From an uncultured bacterium (lineage in GTDB: Bacteria > Nitrospirota > Thermodesulfovibrionia > Thermodesulfovibrionales > Thermodesulfovibrionaceae): a stretch of 51,272 nucleotides of DNA. Shown in pieces: positions 43,647-51,272 of this stretch. The translations under genes were made by a program, and so were the position numbers. Each line of letters begins with the position of its first letter. Position 1 is the stretch's first letter. Below the pieces are notes generated by a model. The model made no database searches. It was not told the origin of the DNA and saw only the letters and a list, made by a program, of their open reading frames with translations. The stretch lies in assembly GCA_937924475.1 (NCBI GenBank), contig CALDSV010000001.1, positions 1 through 51,272 of the forward strand, in the 5' to 3' direction.

Positions 43647-45380
43647 ATGGAGATCAACAAACATTATTTTGACACTATTATCATAGGTTCAGGTCTTGCA
43701 GGATGCCGAGCTGCCATTGAATGTATAGAAAATGGAACTGTAGGTGTTTTAAGTAAGCTTTATCCTACTCGTTCTCACTCTACAGCAGCTCAAGGAGGAA
43801 TTGGAGCTGCCTTAGGAAATGAAGAAGAAGATAGTCCTGAATGGCATACCTATGACACTGTAAAGGGAAGTGATTTTCTTGGAGATCAAGATGCTATTGA
43901 AATTATGTGTTATGATGCTATACCCACTATTATTGAGTTAGAACATATGGGAGTTCCTTTCTCTCGTACTGTTGAGGGCAAAATTGCTCAAAGAAGATTT
44001 GGCGGGCATACAAGAGATTTTGGCAAAGCACCAGTAAGACGTGCTTGTTATTCTGCTGACAGAACTGGACATGCTGTACTTTTTGCTCTTTACGAGCAAT
44101 GTCAACTAAGAGGTGTAAGATTTTTCCAAGAATTTCAAGTTATTGATATAGTTATTGAAAACCAAGCAATTCAGGGCGTCATAGCCATTAATATAAAAGA
44201 TGGCTCAATTCATGTATTTGAAGCAAAAATAGTTATTATAGCAAGTGGCGGATACGGTAAAATTTTTAAAGTCACCTCTAATGCTTATGCAAGCACTGGT
44301 GAATGCCTGAGCATGCTTTTTAGGCAAGGTTTACCGCTTGAGGATATGGAATTCTTCCAATTTCATCCTACTGGACTTTACGGACTGGGAATTCTAATTA
44401 CCGAAGGAGCAAGGGGTGAAGGTGGAATTCTTATAAATGGTAAAGGTGAAAGATTCATGGAAAGATATGCTCCTACAATAAAAGATCTTGCGCCAAGAGA
44501 CATGGTATCTCGTGCAATTCTCAGTGAGATAAGAGAAGGAAGAGGAATTGATGGACAAGATTATGTTTATCTTGATCTAAGGCACGTAGATAAGAAAATC
44601 CTTCATGAGAGACTTCCTGAAATAACAACCTTCTGTAAAATTTACATGGGAATTGACCCTTCAGAAGCACCTATACCTGTGGTTCCCACTGCTCATTATG
44701 CTATGGGTGGAATTCCCACAGATATTGATGGAAGAGTGCTAAGGGATGTGGATGGATCTTTTGTGCAAGGCCTTTTCGCAGCTGGGGAATGCGCCTGTGT
44801 TTCAGTTCATGGAGCCAATAGATTAGGATGTAATTCTCTTTTAGATACAGTAGTATTTGGAAGGAGAGCAGGAAAAGCAGCAAGTTCTATTCTTAAGAGT
44901 TCTACAAAAGGTAAAGTAAAGAAGGAAAGATTAGCTCTTATTATAGAATGTTTAGAGATGCTCAAAAATAACAAAGGCAAAGAGACAGTAGCCTCCATTA
45001 GAAAAGAGCTTCAACAAGCAATGATGGACAAATGCTCAGTTTTTAGAACAGAAGAGGAATTGAAATTACTTGTTGATGAAATAAAAACCTTAAAAGAAAG
45101 ATATAAAGAAATAGAAATTACTGATAAATCAAAGACTTTCAATACCGATCTTCTTGAAGCCATTGAACTTGGTCATATGTTAACCTTAGCAGAGGTTATT
45201 GCTTCCAGTGCTTTACAGAGGACAGAAAGTAGAGGTGCTCATTACAGAGAAGATTATCCAAAAAGAGATGATGAAAATTGGATGAAGCATACCTTAGCAT
45301 TTCAAACGGAAAAAGGTATCACTTTCAAATATAAACCTGTTAAAATAACAAGATTTAAGCCGGAGGAGAGGAAATACTAA
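43647..45380 (+). CDS. sdhA: Succinate dehydrogenase / fumarate reductase flavoprotein
   Basis: A 577-residue catalytic subunit interconverting succinate and fumarate. The FAD-binding GSGLAGCRAA is near residue 17. The covalent-FAD histidine lies in RSHSTAAQGGIGAAL (about residue 48), and the active site shows FHPTGLYGLGILITEGARGEG, HYAMGGIPTD and HGANRLGCNSLLDTVVFG. AAGGAGAGG precedes the ATG. It overlaps sdhB by one base. The direction of catalysis cannot be decided from sequence; in an anaerobe either succinate oxidation or fumarate respiration is possible. Confidence 0.95.
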   Translation: MEINKHYFDTIIIGSGLAGCRAAIECIENGTVGVLSKLYPTRSHSTAAQGGIGAALGNEEEDSPEWHTYDTVKGSDFLGDQDAIEIMCYDAIPTIIELEHMGVPFSRTVEGKIAQRRFGGHTRDFGKAPVRRACYSADRTGHAVLFALYEQCQLRGVRFFQEFQVIDIVIENQAIQGVIAINIKDGSIHVFEAKIVIIASGGYGKIFKVTSNAYASTGECLSMLFRQGLPLEDMEFFQFHPTGLYGLGILITEGARGEGGILINGKGERFMERYAPTIKDLAPRDMVSRAILSEIREGRGIDGQDYVYLDLRHVDKKILHERLPEITTFCKIYMGIDPSEAPIPVVPTAHYAMGGIPTDIDGRVLRDVDGSFVQGLFAAGECACVSVHGANRLGCNSLLDTVVFGRRAGKAASSILKSSTKGKVKKERLALIIECLEMLKNNKGKETVASIRKELQQAMMDKCSVFRTEEELKLLVDEIKTLKERYKEIEITDKSKTFNTDLLEAIELGHMLTLAEVIASSALQRTESRGAHYREDYPKRDDENWMKHTLAFQTEKGITFKYKPVKITRFKPEERKY

Positions 45381-46099
45381 TGATCAAATATTATACCTTT
45401 AAAATCAAAAGATATTTACCTAATGAAACACCTAAAACAAGATGGGATGAATTTAGAGTAAAACTCAATAACATGGAAAGAGTTTTAGATGGACTCATAA
45501 AAATCAAGGAAACAATGGACGGAACTTTAACATTCAGAAAATCCTGTGCCCATGGTGTATGTGGCTCCTGTGCAATGAAAATTAATGGGAAAAATAGACT
45601 TGCCTGCCAAACTCTTGTAAAAGACTTACCAGAAATAATTGAAATTGAGCCTCTTCCCTCTTTACCTGTAATAAAAGACTTAGTAGTAGATATGACCCTA
45701 TTCTTTCAGAAGAATGATAAAGTATTACCTTATCTCATAAATGAAGAACCACCACCTCAAAGAGAGAGAATTCAGTCACCCCAAGATCAGCATAAAATTC
45801 TTGAATCTATAACTTGTATTATGTGTGGAAGTTGCACTACCTCTTGTCCAGTCTTTTGGTCTGATAAAGAATATTTAGGTCCTTCTGCTCTGCTTAAAGC
45901 TTATAGATTTCTCTTTGATACAAGAGATAAAGCAACAGAACAAAGACTAAAGGCTATTACAGGTCAAGACGGTATTTGGCGTTGTCATTCAATTTTTAAT
46001 TGTGTAGAGGTCTGTCCTAAGGAAATAGACATTACAAAGCACATACTAAAATTAAAAAGACTTGCTATAAAAAAAGGATTTAAAGGAGGCCAGGAATGA
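45380..46099 (+). CDS. sdhB: Succinate dehydrogenase / fumarate reductase iron-sulfur subunit
   Basis: A 239-residue electron-transfer subunit with the three classic clusters: 2Fe-2S ligands in SCAHGVCGSCAMKINGKNRLAC, spanning about residues 55-76; a 4Fe-4S motif CIMCGSCTTSCP near residue 148; and a 3Fe-4S motif CHSIFNCVEVCPK near 203. It connects SdhA to the membrane subunits. It overlaps sdhA by 1 nt and sdhC by 4 nt. Confidence 0.95.
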   Translation: MIKYYTFKIKRYLPNETPKTRWDEFRVKLNNMERVLDGLIKIKETMDGTLTFRKSCAHGVCGSCAMKINGKNRLACQTLVKDLPEIIEIEPLPSLPVIKDLVVDMTLFFQKNDKVLPYLINEEPPPQRERIQSPQDQHKILESITCIMCGSCTTSCPVFWSDKEYLGPSALLKAYRFLFDTRDKATEQRLKAITGQDGIWRCHSIFNCVEVCPKEIDITKHILKLKRLAIKKGFKGGQE

Positions 46100-46440
46100 G
46101 ATACCGTTGGAATATCGGTTCCTTAGCATGGATTACCCATAGAATTACTGGCATAATACTTACTTTTTATTTAATAGCCCATATTTTTGTATTGAGTCAT
46201 CTAAAAGATCCGGTGGCATACAATAAAATCATGGCAATCATGAAAAATCCTCTTTTAAAATTTGGTGAACTAATTCTTTTTGCCATAGTTCTCATGCATG
46301 TATTTGCAGGATTAAGAATTACCCTCCTTGAATTTGGGATATCAACAAAATACCAGAAAACTATGGCATATATGGGCGCCTTAGTAGTGGGTGTATTGTG
46401 GATTATTGGCACTTTCTATTTTCTAAGGGAGGTGCTTTGA
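46096..46440 (+). CDS. sdhC: Succinate dehydrogenase cytochrome b subunit SdhC
   Basis: A 114-residue membrane anchor with three transmembrane helices. HRITGIILTFYLIAHIF near residue 16 contains the Sdh quinone/heme motif, and MHVFAGLRITLLEF near residue 76 holds a further heme histidine candidate. The start overlaps the sdhB stop by 4 nt, and its TGA overlaps the next ATG by one base. Confidence 0.9.
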   Translation: MRYRWNIGSLAWITHRITGIILTFYLIAHIFVLSHLKDPVAYNKIMAIMKNPLLKFGELILFAIVLMHVFAGLRITLLEFGISTKYQKTMAYMGALVVGVLWIIGTFYFLREVL

Positions 46441-46754
46441 TGTTTAGTTGGCTTTTACATAGAATAACAGGTGTAATTCTTCTCTTCGGTTTAATGTATC
46501 ATTTCATCCTAATGCATTTTTTAGGCCATGACAATTATTCCTATGAAGCTGTCATGCAAAGACTTGTTGATCCCTCTTGGAAGATTTTCAATATAGTGTT
46601 TCTCCTTTCTGCCCTCTTTCATGGTTTTTATGGAATTAATGGTTTGATTACAGAATATGTTAAAGGAAATTCAATGAAAAATTTTTTAAAAATCTTTATT
46701 TTTATTTTACCTCTGATACTTGCATTTTTTGGAATAAAAATTGTAATCTTTTAG
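46440..46754 (+). CDS. sdhD: Succinate dehydrogenase membrane anchor SdhD
   Basis: A 104-residue, three-helix subunit beginning MFSWLLHRITG, with FGLMYHFILMHFLG supplying heme-ligand histidines and ALFHGFYGINGLI in the third helix. The ATG at 46440 (TGATG overlap with sdhC, GGAGG upstream) is preferred over 46398, which lies inside sdhC. Two small subunits that each carry an HRITG motif suggest they arose by duplication. Confidence 0.87.
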   Translation: MFSWLLHRITGVILLFGLMYHFILMHFLGHDNYSYEAVMQRLVDPSWKIFNIVFLLSALFHGFYGINGLITEYVKGNSMKNFLKIFIFILPLILAFFGIKIVIF

Positions 46755-46776
46755 AAAGCTTTAAGAGGTTAAGATA

Positions 46777-47985
46777 ATGCCCACAATTTTTATCTGGAAG
46801 GGTAGGACAGAAGAGGGAGTGATTGTAAGTGGAGAAACAGAAGCTCCTAACGAAGGTGATTTAATCTTAACCCTTAGAAAGCAAGGTATTATACCAAGCT
46901 TTATAAAAGAGAAAGAAGAAGGGAAAATCTTAAGACTAAGGGGAGGAGTTTCACAGAAAGAAATTCTTTTCTTTACTCGTCAATTTGCTACTCTTTTTTC
47001 GTCAGGAGTACCTATTGTTCAAGCCTTTGAAGCCTTAATAGGACAAATAAAAAATAAAAATTTCAGGAAAGTGCTGATCCAAATGAGAAATGACATAGAG
47101 AAAGGTTCTTCCCTTGCGGAAGCTATGAGAAAGCATCCTAAGATATTTAATTCCCTTTATATAAACATGGTAAGGGCTGGTGAAGAAGGTGGTATGCTTG
47201 ATAAAGTTCTTTTCCGAATGGCTGATTATTTTGAGAAAATAATTAAACTAAAGAGAAAAATTATAAGTGCTATGATTTATCCTACTATTGTAATAGGTGT
47301 AGCTACATTAGTAGTGGCAATTATAATGATCTTTGTAATTCCAACGTTTGCCAAACTTTTTGGTGAAATGGGGCTACAATTACCTCTGCCAACAAGAATT
47401 ACAATTGCTCTAAGTAATTTCATGGTTCAAACAGGAGTATTTATTTTGATGGGAATGATAGGGTTCATTATTTTCATAAGATTATTTCGCAAAACCTCCC
47501 GTGGTAAGAAAATAACTGATAACATTCTACTTAAAGTACCTCTTTTAGGATCTATCATCCTTAAATCCTCTCTTTCCAGATTTGCCAGAACTCTGGGTAC
47601 TTTGCTTGGAAGCGGTGTACCAATTCTTAACAGTATGGAGATTTCTGCAAAAGCATCAGGAAACAAAGTGATAGAAGATGTGGTCATAGAAATGATAAGG
47701 GATATAACTGCAGGAAAATCCCTTACAGAGGTGTTGAAATTAAGACCAGATCTATTCCATCCAGTATTCATCCAGATGGTAAGTGTGGGTGAATCCACAG
47801 GAGCTACAGATGAAATGTTAAACAAAGTATCTGACTTTTACGATGAAGAAGTTGATAATGCTGTTGCTAACCTCATGAATATGCTTGAACCAGCCTTAAT
47901 AGTATTTCTGGGTGTTACTATAGGCTTTATAGTAATTTCATTGTATTTGCCCATCTTCAAATTGGGTGAGGTTGTAGGAAGATAA
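46777..47985 (+). CDS. pilC: Type IV pilus inner-membrane platform protein (PilC/GspF)
   Basis: A 402-residue polytopic protein with two GspF domains (about residues 68-190 and 270-395), each with the F-A-L-G-P-hydrophobic pattern (FTRQFATLFSSGVPIVQAFEAL and FARTLGTLLGSGVPILNSMEI), and three transmembrane segments. It forms the platform on which PilB acts. It lies 22 nt after sdhD with GAGG before the ATG, so read-through from the sdh operon is likely. Its stop is 1 nt from the convergent purL stop. Confidence 0.93.
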   Translation: MPTIFIWKGRTEEGVIVSGETEAPNEGDLILTLRKQGIIPSFIKEKEEGKILRLRGGVSQKEILFFTRQFATLFSSGVPIVQAFEALIGQIKNKNFRKVLIQMRNDIEKGSSLAEAMRKHPKIFNSLYINMVRAGEEGGMLDKVLFRMADYFEKIIKLKRKIISAMIYPTIVIGVATLVVAIIMIFVIPTFAKLFGEMGLQLPLPTRITIALSNFMVQTGVFILMGMIGFIIFIRLFRKTSRGKKITDNILLKVPLLGSIILKSSLSRFARTLGTLLGSGVPILNSMEISAKASGNKVIEDVVIEMIRDITAGKSLTEVLKLRPDLFHPVFIQMVSVGESTGATDEMLNKVSDFYDEEVDNAVANLMNMLEPALIVFLGVTIGFIVISLYLPIFKLGEVVGR

Positions 47986-47986
47986 T

Positions 47987-50900
47987 TTAAAAGCTATCGC
48001 ACCAAATCCTTGCATTTTGGAAAAGCTTAAGCCAAGGAGAAGCTTTAAGTTTGTTCCAATCTTTTGGAATCCACTGCCATTGCCAAAGCAAGAATGCTCT
48101 TTCTGGATGAGGCATCATTGCAAGATGACGACCGTCTTCAGTGCATAAAGCAGTAATACCATAAGGAGAACCATTTGGATTAAAGGGATAAGTCTCAGTG
48201 ATATTTCCTTCATCATCCACATAACGAATTGGAGCAAGACCTTTTGATAAAATCTCTTTTAGAATATTTTCATCAGGGAAATAGGCCCTACCTTCTCCAT
48301 GGGCTACCCAAACACCAAATTGAGAACCTTCCATTCCTTTCAGCATAATTGAAGGAGAGGGAAGGATTTTCACAGTACACCAACGTGACTCAAATCTACC
48401 TGATTTATTCCATATGAAGCGAGGTTGCTTTGTATCTTCAATTCCCTTGATGGGAACCCAACCTAAGAGTGCCATAAGTTGGCAGCCATTGCAAACACCG
48501 AGACTAAAAGTATCCTTTCTTTGGTAAAATTCTTCAAATTCTCTCTGTAGATGAGAGAATCTTATACAACCAGACCATCCTTTGGCTGAATCAAGCACAT
48601 CAGCAAAACTAAATCCTCCAACAAAAGCTATACCCTTGAATCGTTTTAGCGAAATTTTTCTGTCTATTAGATCTTGCATACATATATCCCAAGGCTCAAA
48701 ACCTGCAAGATAAAAAGCTGCTGCCATTTCTCTGTCACCATTGCTACCCTCTTCCCGCATAATAGCAACAAGAGGCTTATTTGTCTTTTTTATTATTACT
48801 GTGGGTGTTTTTTCAGGCATAAAAGTTAATTCATACTTAGGTGCTTTTCTTCCATAAATAACCTTTTTTTCCTCATCCACACATTCAGGATTTGCCTGAA
48901 GTCTGTCAATTTGATAGCTTGTCTCTTCCCAGAGATCTCTTAATTTTGTCATCTCTTCGGAGAAAATCTTTTCTCCCTTGTATTCTATTTCAATTAAATC
49001 ATCGCAGAGTGTTTCAGCAATTTCATAAAAGGGGATTTCTTCTTCCCTAAGAAAATTTTTTACTCTTTTAACTTTTCTTTTATGAACTTCCATAAGCAAG
49101 CCCGGTTCTTCACTGAAAAGCTCGGGAATAATTGATTCTCCATGCTCTATTTTAATCCTTAACCCACCACTTCCTGAAAAAGCCATCTCAACAAGAGCAG
49201 TTATGAGTCCGCCATCTGATATATCATGGCCTGAAAGAATTAGATTTTTATCTATGAAAGTCTGCACTTTATTAAAAGCTTTTTTCAAAAGCATAGGATC
49301 TTCCATGTCTGGACATTCATCCCCCAATTGTCCAAAACATTGGGCAAGAGCTGTCCCACCCAGTCTTCTCTTTCCTTTAGATAAATCAATGAAGATAATT
49401 AAACTGTCGCCAGGAGCTTTAATATCAGGAGTGATTACTTTGTTAATATTTGGACAAGGTGCATAGGCTGATATGACAAGACTACCAGGCGATTTAATAA
49501 CTTCTATACCCTCCTTAATTTTTGCTTTCGCTGCCATGGATAGAGAATCTTTACCACCGTCTATGGCTATTCCAAGTTTAATCATAAAATCTGCCATTGC
49601 CTCTGCAGCTCTGTAAAGCCTTACTCCCTCTCCAGGAAGCTTTGCAGCCCACATCCAGTTGGCAGAACATTTTATATCTTCCAAAGCTGTTATTTTTGCC
49701 CAAACTATGTTTGTCAATGCCTCAGTTACTGAAAGTCTTGCCATTGCTTGAGGATTAATTAAGCCCTTTATGGGTTGCTCTCCAATGGCATGAGCAATAC
49801 CTCTTTGGTTAAAATAACTTTGCGCTACTACACAAACATCAGAAACAGTGAGTCCTACTGGACCCGTACACTGTTGTCTTACAATAAGTCCTGTAACAGA
49901 GCGATCAACTTTATTGGTAAGAAATCTTTTTGAACCTACTGAAAGAAGCCTTAAGACGCGATTTAAAGCCTCTTTAATAGTTAAATCTTGAGGGATTTTA
50001 AGTGGTTCCAGTTTTCTCTTTATAGTCTCAAGCCTAAACTCTTTTTTTGGTATCTCACCAAGAACATCTTTAAGGACAAAATCCACTAATACTTTCCCAT
50101 CTTGGCTGTCAAAAACTATGAGTCTTCCATCACCTGTAACTTCTCCAATAATTGACCAAGGAAGACGTTCTCTTTTACAGATTTCTTTGAATAAATTTAC
50201 ATTTTCCTTTTTTATAAGAAGGGCATCATTTTCCTGATATTCAGCTCCCCATATTTCAAGAACTGAAAGTGTTTCATCACCAACTATTACTCTCCTTATG
50301 TCAATCTTAGCTCCTTCTGGATAAACCAGCTCTTTGACAACATTGCAATTTCCCCCTGCACCTTGGTCATGGATACTTACAATAGGATTTTTCTGCCCAA
50401 GCTCAACGCAAGCACGAACAACACGGTTGAGTTTGTTTTCCATTTCAGCATCGCCGCGTTGAACAGCATTGAAATCAAGTTCTTCGCTAAGTTCTCCTGA
50501 AACCACTGAAGAAGCAGCTCCTCCACCTATCCCAATTCTATAGGCAGGGCCTCCAATTTTTACCACATACATTCCCTTCTTAGGTGAATCTTTTTCAGTA
50601 TGAATTGAATTTATTTGGCCTATGCCACCAGTAAACATGATTGGCTTTACCCATTCTATCCTCTCTCCATCAGAAAGCCTCATTCCAAAAGACCGAGTAA
50701 AGCCTGTAATTACGGGTTCTCCAAATTTATTTCCATAGTCTGAGGCACCATTGCTTGCTTCAATTTCTATTTGAAGAGGTTTAGCTAAATTACTCGGATA
50801 CTGAAAAGATTTGTCTTCCCAAGGCAGTTCATATCCGGGAATATAGAGATTACCCACACAGTATCCTGCAGTTCCTGCTATGGTTAAAGCTCCCTTTCCA

Positions 50901-51272
50901 GTGGCATGAACATCACGAATTCTTCCACCTGTGCCTGTCTCAGCTCCAGGGAAAGGAGCTACACCTGTGGGAAAGTTATGAGTTTCTGCTGTAAAAATCA
51001 AATGATTGAGTTGTTTTTTAATCTCGAAAGGGCAAGGACTTCCCGGACTCTTAGGTTTTAGATAGTTGATTTTTGCTCCATATATAGCGCTTGAATTATC
51101 CTTAAAGGCAATTATTGAATTTCTGTAATTCCTTTTAAGAGGCTCTTTTACAATTTCAAATAAAGATTTTTCTACAGGGTTACCATCTATAAGCAAAATA
51201 CCTCTAAAAAACCAATGTCTTGAATGTTCACTATTTGACTGAGCAAGATCAAAACACTCTACATCAGTAGGA
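47987..51272 (-). CDS. purL: Phosphoribosylformylglycinamidine synthase, large type (5' end cut off)
   Basis: 1094 residues are visible; the frame stays open to the right edge, so the start and about 100-200 N-terminal residues lie outside. It converts FGAR, glutamine and ATP to FGAM in purine synthesis. The visible part begins DVECFDLAQSNSEHSRHWFF, the linker/AIRS signature. Two AIRS-like halves follow (TGTGGRIRDVHATGKGA; RQQCTGPVGLTVSDVCVV), then a C-terminal glutamine amidotransferase (GVCNGCQLMALLGW with the catalytic Cys, and MMPHPERAFLLW with His and Glu). This is the single-chain proteobacterial-type enzyme, not the PurS/PurQ/PurL split form. An internal codon at 51196 is not the true start. 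Confidence 0.96.
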   Translation of the reverse strand, partial: PTDVECFDLAQSNSEHSRHWFFRGILLIDGNPVEKSLFEIVKEPLKRNYRNSIIAFKDNSSAIYGAKINYLKPKSPGSPCPFEIKKQLNHLIFTAETHNFPTGVAPFPGAETGTGGRIRDVHATGKGALTIAGTAGYCVGNLYIPGYELPWEDKSFQYPSNLAKPLQIEIEASNGASDYGNKFGEPVITGFTRSFGMRLSDGERIEWVKPIMFTGGIGQINSIHTEKDSPKKGMYVVKIGGPAYRIGIGGGAASSVVSGELSEELDFNAVQRGDAEMENKLNRVVRACVELGQKNPIVSIHDQGAGGNCNVVKELVYPEGAKIDIRRVIVGDETLSVLEIWGAEYQENDALLIKKENVNLFKEICKRERLPWSIIGEVTGDGRLIVFDSQDGKVLVDFVLKDVLGEIPKKEFRLETIKRKLEPLKIPQDLTIKEALNRVLRLLSVGSKRFLTNKVDRSVTGLIVRQQCTGPVGLTVSDVCVVAQSYFNQRGIAHAIGEQPIKGLINPQAMARLSVTEALTNIVWAKITALEDIKCSANWMWAAKLPGEGVRLYRAAEAMADFMIKLGIAIDGGKDSLSMAAKAKIKEGIEVIKSPGSLVISAYAPCPNINKVITPDIKAPGDSLIIFIDLSKGKRRLGGTALAQCFGQLGDECPDMEDPMLLKKAFNKVQTFIDKNLILSGHDISDGGLITALVEMAFSGSGGLRIKIEHGESIIPELFSEEPGLLMEVHKRKVKRVKNFLREEEIPFYEIAETLCDDLIEIEYKGEKIFSEEMTKLRDLWEETSYQIDRLQANPECVDEEKKVIYGRKAPKYELTFMPEKTPTVIIKKTNKPLVAIMREEGSNGDREMAAAFYLAGFEPWDICMQDLIDRKISLKRFKGIAFVGGFSFADVLDSAKGWSGCIRFSHLQREFEEFYQRKDTFSLGVCNGCQLMALLGWVPIKGIEDTKQPRFIWNKSGRFESRWCTVKILPSPSIMLKGMEGSQFGVWVAHGEGRAYFPDENILKEILSKGLAPIRYVDDEGNITETYPFNPNGSPYGITALCTEDGRHLAMMPHPERAFLLWQWQWIPKDWNKLKASPWLKLFQNARIWCDSF

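Overview
The window is an AT-rich bacterial chromosome segment, packed with genes and free of insertion sequences, phage genes or CRISPR arrays. The gene set points to a strictly anaerobic, Gram-negative respirer. It has a periplasmic selenocysteine formate dehydrogenase, a complete D-/L-lactate oxidation operon of the type found in sulfate reducers, MetV-MetF and FolD for folate-linked C1 (Wood-Ljungdahl) chemistry, a quinone-linked succinate dehydrogenase/fumarate reductase, TRAP transport, an Mla-type lipid transporter and type IV pilus parts. A Thermodesulfovibrio-like Nitrospirota organism fits best, but this is inferred from gene content; no rRNA or taxonomic marker lies in the window.

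Layout. 1-3346 (minus): start of the formate dehydrogenase Fe-S subunit and all of fdhA, read through an in-frame UGA (Sec186), behind a structured leader with a terminator-like hairpin. 3559-15753 (minus): a tightly packed run of twelve genes, mlaE-mlaF-mlaD-tolC-mlaC-receiver-valS-solenoid protein-nadC-purM-histidine kinase-sigma54 regulator, with one strong promoter at 15765-15792. 15911-16063 (minus): tRNA-Arg and tRNA-His. 16122-16361 (plus): a small zinc-ribbon protein. 16467-18583 (minus): an operon of a CstR-like repressor, an FmdB zinc ribbon, a Tat-exported ferredoxin and a cytochrome b, with no catalytic subunit. 18706-19614 (plus): a LysR regulator. 19609-27871 (minus): an eight-gene run, 5-formyl-THF cyclo-ligase-folE-folD-metV-metF-pilB-nadB-pyk. 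27919-30019 (plus): argD-argF. 30112-37712 (plus): lactate permease, D-lactate dehydrogenase pair, LutC-like and fused LutB-LutA proteins, and a PPC-domain protein. 37709-38626 (minus): a deacetylase-family protein. 38741-42101 (minus): a TAXI-type TRAP transporter with an extra periplasmic IPT-like protein. 42166-43569 (minus): malic enzyme, divergent from sdhABCD-pilC (43647-47985, plus). 47987-51272 (minus): purL, cut by the window edge.

How the parts fit. Lactate taken up by the permease would be oxidised to pyruvate by the two dehydrogenase systems. Pyruvate kinase and malic enzyme link pyruvate to PEP and malate, and the Sdh/Frd complex connects fumarate and succinate to the quinone pool. 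Formate oxidised in the periplasm, and C1 units on folate, feed the same anaerobic energy metabolism.

Points of interest: (i) six transcription-unit heads show a -10 element only 5-11 nt before the ATG and no Shine-Dalgarno, suggesting leaderless mRNAs beside ordinary SD-led genes; (ii) the fdhA leader looks like an attenuator or riboswitch; (iii) the CstR-like electron-transfer operon has no catalytic partner; (iv) a TolC-family channel sits inside the mla operon; (v) a membrane-anchored protein is built of about seven 15-16-residue repeats.
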